Positions 16,968 to 25,600 of a DNA stretch of 64,000 nucleotides are shown here, one piece after another. Origin of the DNA: Neobacillus bataviensis (GTDB lineage Bacteria; Bacillota; Bacilli; Bacillales_B; DSM-18226); contig NZ_JAHXYW010000006.1 of assembly GCF_019969725.1 (NCBI RefSeq), positions 310,001 through 374,000 of the forward strand, read 5' to 3'. The notes under the pieces were generated by a model. It searched no databases. It saw only the letters and a program-made list of their open reading frames with translations, and was not told the origin of the DNA. The position numbers were made by a program, and so were the translations under genes. Position 1 is the first letter of the stretch. Each line of letters starts with the position of its first letter.

Positions 16968-18083
16968 TTGTCATCGATTAAGATCAAGACGGACTACGTC
17001 AAAAGTCAATCGGCTAGTAGTCTGCCGTCGAGCTCAGCGAAAGTTTCCAACATTGGCCATGGAGTAGGTTCTGTTGCCTCCGGTATTGATGGTAGAATTT
17101 TAGCTCGTCGTAATATTAGTGGAAGATTGGCAACGGCACGCAATTCGATTCAAAAAATCGAGAATGAAATTCAACGCTTGAATACTTTTATCAATCAGTC
17201 GATGGACAGCTATTCCTCGGCTGAGAGTAAAATCGCTTCGAAGGCCTCGTCCTTAAGCAAAATGGAAAGCAAGCTTTTTGGGATTACTCCGGGCATGCTT
17301 GCGGCCTATAGAACATTAGACAGGCTTGCCAATATCCATGGCGGGCCGGCTGGCTACCAAGAGGGTTTTTATGGTAACTCGTCTTCACAAGGAAGCGTCT
17401 CCGATCCTGGTGATAAGAGGGCATCACAAGGCGGTCAGAATGGATCGCAAACAAGTAATAAGGATAGATGGAAGGGCCAAAACTATTTAATCGGCGACCA
17501 GGGTAAGGCTTCAGCGGATGGTATCACTGCATCCGGTGGGGTGGGCTATTACGAATACGATTGGGTAGGTATAAGTGGCTATAAAAATCATGGACAAATT
17601 GGCGGGGAGGCCAAATTCTCTGGAATAAATGGTCAAGTCGAGTTTGACACCGACGTTATCGATACGAAAACAAACGTTGATATTTTGACAGCCGGGGGAA
17701 CGACATGTGTGGGCGGTAAGGGTCTATTTCCACTTGCGAAGGCGGAAGGAAAAGTGTTAGGATTTGAAGGAAGATCGGGATTCGACCAAGATATTCCACT
17801 CATCGGAAACTTTGGTGCCGGTGGAAAAGCAGATATCTTAACAGCAAATGCATTTGCTGGTGTTGATACTAATAAAGTTGGTATTGGAGCCCAAGCATCG
17901 CTGGCAGAGGCGGAAGGTGACCTATATATCCCGCTTCCATTTACCGATTATGATTTAAAATTAATTGGCGGTGTCTCTGCCGGCAGCGTAGGTGCAGGGG
18001 TAGAAGTGGGATTGGAAACTACATTAGAAGCTTCCTTTTTAATAGGAGTTAAAATAGGAATTGGCATTGAAAAGGATGATTAG
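16968..18083 (+). CDS. Candidate T7SS effector: N-terminal helical targeting region, C-terminal glycine-rich domain
   Basis: A 371-residue protein with two parts. Residues 1-110 are helical and Ser-rich, with heptad-like segments (RNSIQKIENEIQRLNTFINQ) and the motif AESKIASKASSL at 85-96. Residues 160-371 are a Gly/Ala-rich repetitive domain of alternating strands (YNLIGDQGKAS-like start, GGVGYYEYDW, GEAKFSGINGQVEF, GGVSAGSVGAGVEVG). A proline-poor linker with Gly/Ser joins them. The gene starts at TTG and lies between the small helical partner and a DUF4176-like gene, as LXG-type toxins do. The C-terminal domain is reminiscent of poorly characterised domains found in large secreted proteins; I cannot assign an activity. 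The two membrane proteins downstream are the immunity candidates. Confidence 0.6.
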   Translation: MSSIKIKTDYVKSQSASSLPSSSAKVSNIGHGVGSVASGIDGRILARRNISGRLATARNSIQKIENEIQRLNTFINQSMDSYSSAESKIASKASSLSKMESKLFGITPGMLAAYRTLDRLANIHGGPAGYQEGFYGNSSSQGSVSDPGDKRASQGGQNGSQTSNKDRWKGQNYLIGDQGKASADGITASGGVGYYEYDWVGISGYKNHGQIGGEAKFSGINGQVEFDTDVIDTKTNVDILTAGGTTCVGGKGLFPLAKAEGKVLGFEGRSGFDQDIPLIGNFGAGGKADILTANAFAGVDTNKVGIGAQASLAEAEGDLYIPLPFTDYDLKLIGGVSAGSVGAGVEVGLETTLEASFLIGVKIGIGIEKDD

Positions 18084-18126
18084 AACAAGAACAATTCTAT
18101 TATAAATAGAATGGGAGGTTCGTTGA

Positions 18127-18423
18127 ATGACGAATGAGATTAATAGATTAAAACTTCCAAAAACAGAAGAATTACTGCCGATTGGAACAGTAGTAATCGT
18201 TGATCCGATCCAGCAGGCTATTATGGTATATGGAAGAAAGCAAGAGCAAGCAGGAACAGAAACAACCTGGGACTATGTGGCGTGCCCCTACCCACAAGGC
18301 CATCTTTCCGAAGCTACGAATGTATTCTTTAACCATGACCAAATTAAAGAAGTCATTTACAAGGGGCTCGAAACAGAGGGAGAAATCCTATTTCGAGAAC
18401 GCCTAAAGGAAGTATTTAACTAG
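18127..18423 (+). CDS. DUF4176-like T7SS-associated protein
   Basis: 98 residues. The segment ELLPIGTVVIVD, then IMVYGRKQ, WDYVACPYPQGH and NVFFNHDQIKEVIYKG match the small beta-rich DUF4176 proteins found in Firmicute T7SS and toxin gene clusters. The function is not established; its position between effector and membrane proteins suggests an accessory or chaperone role. ATG follows GGGAGG at normal distance, and it ends 7 bases before the next gene. Confidence 0.75.
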   Translation: MTNEINRLKLPKTEELLPIGTVVIVDPIQQAIMVYGRKQEQAGTETTWDYVACPYPQGHLSEATNVFFNHDQIKEVIYKGLETEGEILFRERLKEVFN

Positions 18424-18430
18424 GAGACGA

Positions 18431-18751
18431 ATGATGAAACTAAAATTATTTGTAGATATTTTAAAAATAACAGCCAATGAAATCAATGAGTGTAAACAAA
18501 AGAGCCGTAGTGCAGCAGCGACAGATAAGGTCAAATACATTTTTTTATTAATAATGAATATCATGTTTTTTCCTGTGTATTTGATTCCGATTATTTATTC
18601 ACTTGTTATTGTCGGCGGGGCCTTTATTTATGGGCCAATCGTGCTGCTTGGCCTTATTTTCACAATTCCGTTCACTCTATTTATTCTCTTTATTAAGTTA
18701 AAAGCTTACCCTATTATGAAGGCAAACCTGTTGAATGGGATTTCAAGGTAG
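18431..18751 (+). CDS. Small two-helix membrane protein
   Basis: 106 residues. A cytoplasmic charged N-terminus (KITANEINECKQKSRS) is followed by two adjacent strongly hydrophobic helices (IFLLIMNIMFFPVYLIPIIY and the VGGAFIYGPIVLLGLIF region) and a short basic tail. TAGGAGACGA precedes the start. I recognise no family. Its place just after a candidate effector makes it a possible immunity protein, or a small secretion accessory. Confidence 0.7.
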   Translation: MMKLKLFVDILKITANEINECKQKSRSAAATDKVKYIFLLIMNIMFFPVYLIPIIYSLVIVGGAFIYGPIVLLGLIFTIPFTLFILFIKLKAYPIMKANLLNGISR

Positions 18752-18775
18752 TTTAAAGGGAGGTTGGATCTAGGA

Positions 18776-19363
18776 ATGAAGCCTGGTCAACAGCCAAGTA
18801 AAAAAAGGTATGCCGTCGCCGGACTCCTTTTACTTTTGGGACTTGTTCTATGTCTGGTGAGCTTGTTTTCGTTACTTTCCGGTAAAAAGGATGATAAACA
18901 GCTAACCATTCCGGGGAATAAGAGTTTGGTATTTGAAGAGAAGGGGACCTATACCATCTTTTTTGAATATCAAACAGTAATAGACGGCAAAAAAGTAGAA
19001 TCAGATAAAGATCCTTCTGGCGTAGATGTATCGATTAAAGAGAAATCGGCGGATCAATCCGTAAAATTAGAATCATATAATGGTTCTTCCTATAGTTTGA
19101 ATGGGCATAAAGGAATTTCGGTCTATCGTTTTCAGATTGATCACCCCGGAACCTATGAAATTTCAGCAGGATATACAGGGACGGAAAAGCCTGAAATGGT
19201 TCTGACCGTGAAAAAAGAGTTTATGAAATACATATTATTCATTGTGCTCGGATTCCTAGCAGGCAGTTTTTTAGGCGTGATTGCTATTATTCTCTTTATC
19301 TGGACCTATTATAAACGTCTAAAGTTCAATCAACAAAATAGAAGCATGACCATAGATTCATAA
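18776..19363 (+). CDS. Membrane protein with extracytoplasmic beta domain between two helices
   Basis: About 195 residues: a first helix near residues 18-35 (AGLLLLLGLVLCLVSLFS), an outside domain of about 110 residues rich in beta-strand patterns (KSLVFEEKGTYTIFFEYQT, HPGTYEISAGYTG), a second helix (YILFIVLGFLAGSFLGVIAI) and a basic cytoplasmic tail. ATG 18776 is preferred because the in-frame TTG 18764 abuts the AGGGAGG site. It closes the first T7SS operon before a strong terminator. Its topology would suit either an immunity protein or a membrane component replacing EssA; the sequence does not decide. Confidence 0.7.
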   Translation: MKPGQQPSKKRYAVAGLLLLLGLVLCLVSLFSLLSGKKDDKQLTIPGNKSLVFEEKGTYTIFFEYQTVIDGKKVESDKDPSGVDVSIKEKSADQSVKLESYNGSSYSLNGHKGISVYRFQIDHPGTYEISAGYTGTEKPEMVLTVKKEFMKYILFIVLGFLAGSFLGVIAIILFIWTYYKRLKFNQQNRSMTIDS

Positions 19364-19397
19364 AAGACGATTCGGTTAATGGCCGAATCGTCTTTTT
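19364..19397 (+). terminator. Terminator ending the first T7SS operon
   Basis: AAGACGATTCGG pairs perfectly with CCGAATCGTCTT around a 7-base loop, followed by T residues. It separates the effector operon from the core operon. Confidence 0.93.
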
Positions 19398-19453
19398 GTC
19401 TTATGCACTACTAGTAAAAATTACCTGAAAATTGGATGTAAGTGGCTTCTTCA

Positions 19454-19482
19454 TCGACACTTATTCCCATATGTTGTAAAAT
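19454..19482 (+). promoter_or_regulatory. Putative sigma-A promoter of the T7SS core operon
   Basis: TCGACA, a 17-bp spacer and TAAAAT, each one mismatch from consensus. It lies 80 bases upstream of the PP2C gene and is the only good promoter seen before EssC. Confidence 0.65.
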
Positions 19483-19560
19483 GAGGAAAGGATTTTTCGA
19501 CATGTTCCGTAAGCATTCTAGTCTATTCAATATTTTACATATAAGCAAAGAAGGTTTGAA

Positions 19561-20331
19561 ATGAAAGTATTAACTGCGGCCTATACCGATATAGGCAATA
19601 AGAAAGCGACAAATCAGGATAGTTTATGTTTAAAGATTGCTGAAACTTCTGTCGGAACGGTGCTATTAGCGGTTATTTGCGACGGCATGGGGGGACTAAC
19701 CAAAGGCGAAGTGGCCAGTGCCAGTGTCATAAATGCTTTTTCTGAATGGTTTGAAAACGAACTTCCACCCAAGGTTGCTACTCATCAATGGAATCAGATT
19801 CAACAGGATTGGGAACGCATTATCCAAGAGCAAAATCATCGGATTGGTGCATACGGCCAGAAGGTCCAAATTCAACTTGGAACTACCTTGACGGCCCTCT
19901 TGATGATAGATTCACAGTTTATGCTGATTGGCCACGTGGGCGATTCTAGAATCTATCGATTAGACGATCATAACCTTGAGGTATTAACGGAAGATCAGAC
20001 CCTGGTAGCGAGAGAGATTAAAAAGGGCACCTTAACCTTGGAACAGGCTAAGAAGGATCCAAGGCGAAATGTCCTTCTGCAGTGCATTGGGGCATCCAAA
20101 GTGGTGATTCCGGAATTTAGGACAGGCAGGGCTGCTGCTGGCGAAGTGTATATGCTTTGTTCTGATGGGTTTCGCAATATGATCACGGCAGAAGAGATTC
20201 ATCAAGCATTCTCACCACTATCGTTACCTAATGAATGGGTGATGGAACAAAAGACAAAAGAGTTAGTCGAGCTTAATAAGCAAAGACAGGAAACCGATAA
20301 TATCACCGTGGTGCTTATTAAAATTACGTAA
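19561..20331 (+). CDS. PP2C-family Ser/Thr protein phosphatase
   Basis: A 256-residue PPM/PP2C phosphatase of the PrpC/Stp type. All metal-binding segments are present: NQDSLCL near the start, the CDGMGGLTKGEVAS motif, HVGDSRIYRLDD, the SDGF motif, and the closing DNITVVLIKI. It removes phosphate from Ser/Thr residues in a Mn/Mg-dependent way. It is encoded 15 bases ahead of a Ser/Thr kinase in a T7SS operon, so the pair should set the phosphorylation state of the locus products, notably partners of the two FHA-domain proteins. It is the first gene of the core operon. Confidence 0.93.
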   Translation: MKVLTAAYTDIGNKKATNQDSLCLKIAETSVGTVLLAVICDGMGGLTKGEVASASVINAFSEWFENELPPKVATHQWNQIQQDWERIIQEQNHRIGAYGQKVQIQLGTTLTALLMIDSQFMLIGHVGDSRIYRLDDHNLEVLTEDQTLVAREIKKGTLTLEQAKKDPRRNVLLQCIGASKVVIPEFRTGRAAAGEVYMLCSDGFRNMITAEEIHQAFSPLSLPNEWVMEQKTKELVELNKQRQETDNITVVLIKIT

Positions 20332-20346
20332 GGATGGGGAATTCTT

Positions 20347-22029
20347 TTGGCGCAGTTAGGGTCTGTAATAGAAGGGAAGTATGAAGTCCTGAAGCTGATT
20401 GGCAAAGGCGGGATGTCCAAGGTATACCTAGCCATGGACAAACGTTTGAACAAACAGTGGGCAGTCAAAGAGATTGAAAAAAAAGCAAAAGATAAGAACA
20501 ACGAAGTTATCATTCAAAGTGCGATTGCCGAAGCGAATATGATTAAGAAGCTGGACCATCCGTCCTTGCCTCGGATCGTCGACATCATTGAAGAAGAGCA
20601 TGTTATTTATGTCATTATGGACTACATTGAAGGTGAACCGCTGAGCAAGATTTTGGATCAGTATGGTGCACAGTCACAGGATACTGTGATCGAATGGGCC
20701 AAGCAGCTCTGTGAAGTGCTCGATTATTTACATACCAATAATCCTCCGATTATTTACCGCGATATGAAACCTGCTAATGTCATGCTGAAGCCTGATGGAA
20801 ATTTGAAACTGATTGATTTTGGGATTGCCAGAGAGTACAAACAAGAGAATTTGGCGGATACCGTCAGTTTAGGAACAAAGGGCTATGCGGCACCTGAGCA
20901 GTTTGGCGGCAAGGGACAGACGGATGCAAGAACGGATGTCTATTGCCTGGGTGTGACACTCTATCATTTGGTTACAGGGCAGAAACCTGCTGAACCGCCG
21001 TATGAGTTATATCCGATTAGGCATTGGAATCCTCAATTATCAGGCGGATTGGAAAAAATTATTCAAAAATGTACCCAACTGAATCCCGCGGATAGGTATC
21101 AATCCTGTGCCGAGTTGTTATATGCACTGGAGCATTATGAAGAAGTCGATGATGCTTATCGTGCCAAACAAAAGGCCAAACTTCGGAAATTTAGCATCGT
21201 TTTCGTGGCGGCTGTTCTTTGCCTGATGGTTGGAATCCTTGGGCAAGTGATGAACACTCAAAAAAATAATGCCGATTACGATCGGAATATCCGGCTTGCT
21301 GAAAAAGAAACAGCGGATACCAGGAAAATGGACTACTACATAAACGCTATTGATATTAAGCCAAATGAGAACAAGGCCTATATTGGATTATTGAACGCCT
21401 TTAAAAATGATGCAGCTTTTACTGTTGAGGAAGAAGAACAATTCAAGAAAAAAATAGATCTAATGGATATTCAAGAGAATCCCCATTATGGTGACCTTGC
21501 TTTTGAGGTTGGTAAAGCCTATTGGTACTATTACGACTATGGTAAATCTAATAATAGTGACAATCAAATTACAAGAATGAAAAGTTCGGTTAAATGGTTT
21601 GAGGATGCCGTTCGTTATGGTTCCAAGAAAAGTGATTATTACGAAATGGCTGCTATCTACCAGGAAATCGGAAAGTTTAATCAAGATATTACCCTTCAAA
21701 TTGAAGAGGCTTCAGATAAAGGTAAATACAAGCCTTATTGGGAAAACATCAAATCGTTGATTGAAATGATCAATCAAAATCCGGATGAAAGTGAAATTGT
21801 GAAACTAGAACTCTATAAATTAACGATGTACTCGGTTGAAACCTATGCCAGGAAGTTTAAGGCAGATGGGGTAGAGCAAAGTGACCTTCGTTCTGTGATT
21901 GAGTCTGTGAAGAAAAGTACAAACAATGTAACGGTGAATGCCGAAAAAACAACCACGATGAAAAATGATTTGATCAGCCGCTTTGAAGATACGGAAAAAG
22001 CGATTGATAATGCATATCGGAACACATAG
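20347..22029 (+). CDS. Membrane Ser/Thr protein kinase with extracytoplasmic helical domain
   Basis: 560 residues. An active-looking kinase domain occupies residues 10-265: glycine loop GKGGMSKV (20-26), Lys 41 in AVKEI, catalytic loop YRDMKPANV (137-145, with Tyr replacing the usual His), DFG at 157-159, APEQF. A single transmembrane helix follows at 282-301, then about 255 residues outside the cell, rich in helices and with TPR-like pattern (KAYIGLLNAFKND, ENPHYGDLAFEVGKAYWYY). There are no PASTA repeats, so it is not PrkC. The overall plan (kinase fold, one helix, helical outside domain) is that of EssB/YukC, whose kinase domain is degenerate. TTG start with AAGGATGGGGA upstream. I infer that it combines the EssB-like scaffold with real kinase activity. 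Confidence 0.85.
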   Translation: MAQLGSVIEGKYEVLKLIGKGGMSKVYLAMDKRLNKQWAVKEIEKKAKDKNNEVIIQSAIAEANMIKKLDHPSLPRIVDIIEEEHVIYVIMDYIEGEPLSKILDQYGAQSQDTVIEWAKQLCEVLDYLHTNNPPIIYRDMKPANVMLKPDGNLKLIDFGIAREYKQENLADTVSLGTKGYAAPEQFGGKGQTDARTDVYCLGVTLYHLVTGQKPAEPPYELYPIRHWNPQLSGGLEKIIQKCTQLNPADRYQSCAELLYALEHYEEVDDAYRAKQKAKLRKFSIVFVAAVLCLMVGILGQVMNTQKNNADYDRNIRLAEKETADTRKMDYYINAIDIKPNENKAYIGLLNAFKNDAAFTVEEEEQFKKKIDLMDIQENPHYGDLAFEVGKAYWYYYDYGKSNNSDNQITRMKSSVKWFEDAVRYGSKKSDYYEMAAIYQEIGKFNQDITLQIEEASDKGKYKPYWENIKSLIEMINQNPDESEIVKLELYKLTMYSVETYARKFKADGVEQSDLRSVIESVKKSTNNVTVNAEKTTTMKNDLISRFEDTEKAIDNAYRNT

Positions 22030-22040
22030 GGGGGATTCGA

Positions 22041-22610
22041 ATGGATGCAATAGCTTGGCTAAGAATTTCCATCGTTGGATATTCCCTTGGAGGAGTTCTG
22101 CTGATCGTGTCCATTTTTATGTTTCTTAAGATGAACATTCCAGCCATTATTGGTGACTTAACAGGCAGAACCGCAGCAAGAAAGATCCAAGAAATCCGCG
22201 AACAGAATACAGGCAATAAGCGTCACACACCTAAAGCCTTTGCTCTTGAGCAAGAGCCAAAACAAAAGGGCCTTCGTACTAACCGTTTAGGCACTAAAGG
22301 AAAAACAGGAAGGACTGGACCGACCAAGGAACTTTCACGGCCGGCCAGAATGGGGAGCCTTCCAACTGAGGTTTTACCTAACAAGGACGATGAAACCGTG
22401 CTTCTTTCAGATCAGACGGAACTGTTATCCATGGAAACAGAAGTGCTATTAAATGAAACAGTACTCCTGGATCAGGGAACAGAGCTTCTAGATGAAACCA
22501 CGGTCCTGGATGAAACGGTTGTGTTAGGGGTGGAGGAAGAAGCGATTCTGGCGGTTGAATTTAAGATCGTTAAGGATCTTAAGGTCATCCATACAAACGA
22601 GGTTATTTAA
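22041..22610 (+). CDS. Single-pass membrane protein with an array of Thr-x-x-Leu motifs
   Basis: 189 residues. A transmembrane helix at about 8-29 is followed by a basic, extended cytoplasmic linker (residues 40-105, rich in Lys/Arg/Gly/Thr) and an acidic tail. Between residues 108 and 163 the tail holds eight threonines each followed three residues later by Leu: PTEVL, ETVLL, QTELL, ETEVL, ETVLL, GTELL, TTVLD, ETVVL. FHA domains are known to read pThr with a preference for an aliphatic residue or Asp at +3, so this tail looks like a multisite phospho-docking platform for the kinase encoded just upstream. The reader would be the FHA domains of EssC and of the protein at 36875. No homologue is recognised; the function is inferred. 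Confidence 0.75.
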   Translation: MDAIAWLRISIVGYSLGGVLLIVSIFMFLKMNIPAIIGDLTGRTAARKIQEIREQNTGNKRHTPKAFALEQEPKQKGLRTNRLGTKGKTGRTGPTKELSRPARMGSLPTEVLPNKDDETVLLSDQTELLSMETEVLLNETVLLDQGTELLDETTVLDETVVLGVEEEAILAVEFKIVKDLKVIHTNEVI

Positions 22611-22647
22611 TCATTTCATTATAAATAAGAAACAAGGGGAGAGAGAA

Positions 22648-25600
22648 ATGCACCTACGAAGGAAATCGATGGTCACCCGCATTTTGGCTGCTGTTATGGC
22701 CGTTATGCTGGTCGCGTATAGCATACCGGTTGGTGTTGTGACCTCGCCTGTTCTGGCTCAAAATGAACAGGATGTATTTACGTTGAAAATTGTCAAGGAT
22801 GGGGCCGATGTCCCGAATCAAGTGGTCACGGGACATAATACCGACAATTCGGTGAGTTTAGAAGGGACGACTGACAATAAGGGAATCGTCCAATTTCCGG
22901 AATTGACCAATGTTAGCAGCGGTGAAATTCAATTTACAGTTGGGGAGGACACCTTTCCCATCACGTTTAATGAAGTGATGGCAAAACATTATACATATGA
23001 CACGGCGCTGAATCGTCTTACGGTTACACCGGATCAAAAAACGCATGATGTTATTGTCAAAACAACTGGTTCAGGTAAGGTTGAAATTAACAATACTGAA
23101 TATTCAGCACCGGTACAGGTTGCAGAGGGGTCTAATGTTAACGTAAAGATTCTTCCGGATCCGGGTAACGAGATTCAATCGATAACAGTAAACGAGATAA
23201 AACAAAATATTACTGACTCCTTTACGATCGAAGGAATAACTGAAATCAAGACTATTGAAGTGGTGTTTGCTGCAAAACTCTATCCGATTACGGTCAGCTA
23301 TAATAAAGACCTTGGAACGGTAGAAAATGGTGATCAAACCATTACAGATGGACAGGTTGTTAGTGCCAAATATGGCGAAAAGCCTTCTTTTAACGTGATT
23401 CCAAAGACGGGCTACCATATTGAAAGTATTACATTGAATGGTGAACCTGTTATTCTGCCAGCGGATGTTACGCAAAGCACGATCAACTATCCGCTTCCAT
23501 TAAAGCCGGTAACGGAAAATGTGAAGGTGGAAGTGAAGTTTGCCATCAACTCCTATATCCTTACTTTTGACTATGAAGGGAACGACGATGGTAAGGCACA
23601 GGTTGATGAAACTTATTATTCTGACGGGGGAACGGTCAAAGTAGATTACGGCTCAAAGCCTGTTATCAAAGTCATCCCCAAAACAGGTAAGCATATTGAA
23701 AGTATAAAGTTTGGGGATGAACCAATTGAAATCCCCAAAAACGTAACAGATGAAACAGTGGATTTTGCGTTCCCTGCTCCAGAAGTAACCAAAGATACAA
23801 CCGTCAAAGTGGTCTTTGCACCGAACAAGTACAACGTTACCGTGGTCGATCCTGACAATGGTACCGTAACCTCTCCAAATTCAGTAGAGTATGACGGTGC
23901 TATTACCATCGCCATCAATCCGGACCGTAAATATTTGGTGAATTCGGTAAAGGTGAATGGAACTACATATTCTACTGGCATCGATTTGAATGATAATGGC
24001 TACTATACTTATACGGTTACACATATTACAAAAGATACAACCATTGAAGTGGAATTAAGTAAAATGCGCGTCCTGCCAGGTACATGGGATCAATATGTGT
24101 CGATGACAGAGCCTTTGAGTAAACATACTGTGGATAATAAAGAAATTCGTGTTTATGGAAATAATGCAAAAGTCGAAATTGTTCCGATTCTAGATTATAA
24201 TCAAATAAAATTACCAGTACTTGGAAATGGTTATAAATCGGGGTATATCATTGATAAAAATAGAAACACGACGATTACCGATATGTATGTGCGCATTAAT
24301 AATCAATTCAAAAGTGAAGCACAAGTAAATGTACCCGGCGAAATTGAGGTCGTATTTGATACCGAAAAACCGGTTATCAACGATGTAATCTTAGATGGCC
24401 AGGGCAAAAAGGAAGTAAATGGCTCTTATTGGTTCAACGGGCCAGTCACTATTTCAGGAAGTATTGATAATGGTGATAGCAGCTACTCATCCGCGATTGA
24501 TAAAGTCTACTATAGTAAAGACTCAGAGGTAACAGAAACAGAAGTTCCTTATGATTTTGAAAAGAACCGTTTTTCAATCACGACGGCGGATGGAGATTAT
24601 AAAGGTGTTTATAAAATTTGGACTGTTGATAAGGCCGGGAATAAATCTGATATTAAAACGGTCAACATCAACATCGATAAAACAAAACCGACACTTGCGG
24701 ATGGCCGGTCTGTTAAGGTGGAAAAGTTATATGATTTTATTCCTGATTTCTTCATTAGAATTGGACTTGGAATGTTCTTTAATAATGGAATTAAGGTGAC
24801 TGTTAAGGCTGTGGATGATGCAGCTGGAATTAGCGATATCTCCTTGAATGCCGTGTCAAAGAATGCTGCGAAGCAAGCTGTTCCAAGAAAGTTCTTCTAT
24901 CCTGATCAGAATCCAGCGAAAGCGGTTTTTGTCCTTGACGATGAAAGCTTCGAGGGAACTTTTTCAGTAGATGTTACGGACAATGTTGGCAATACACAAA
25001 CGTTTGATGTGACAAAAGACAATATCGAACCGGAAGGCGATCCTGTGTTCATGATTGACCGGAAAAAACCATCTGCCGATATCACCGTTCTTCATGGAAA
25101 AGAAGAAGAGCCGTATGTGGTAAAGGATGAGGAAACCGGAAGAGAAACGGAATTCTATAGTGAAGATGTAAAATTAGATGTAAAAGCGAAGGATCAAGAG
25201 TCCGGTGTTAATACGGTTACCATTGATCTGAATGATGAGGAGTACAAGAAATACGATTTTTCAGACAGCGTAGTAAAGCAAATCAATCCGGCCATTGACC
25301 AGATTGATACACAAACGCTTGCTGATAAGGGCCCATCCTATGACTTTAATGTCGTGGTAAAGGATAATGCCGGTAATGACAATAAAGCGGATCAAGTGAA
25401 AAAGAAGATCTATATCGATCAAAAGGCGCCTACCCTTGCGGATGGCAAGGATGCCGTTACTTTCGATTTTGTTAATGATTCTACGATTGCTAAAGTCTTA
25501 AACTTCCTTTCATTTGGAACGTTCTTCAATAAGCAGATTAAAGTAACGGTCAAGGTGAAGGATGAAGCTTCTGGTATTAAGGATTTTGCCTTACATGCCG

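Noticed and set aside
16968..18083. Assigning a specific toxin activity to the glycine-rich C-terminal domain
   Set aside because: No catalytic motif could be identified. Only the position and the N-terminal helical region support an effector role.
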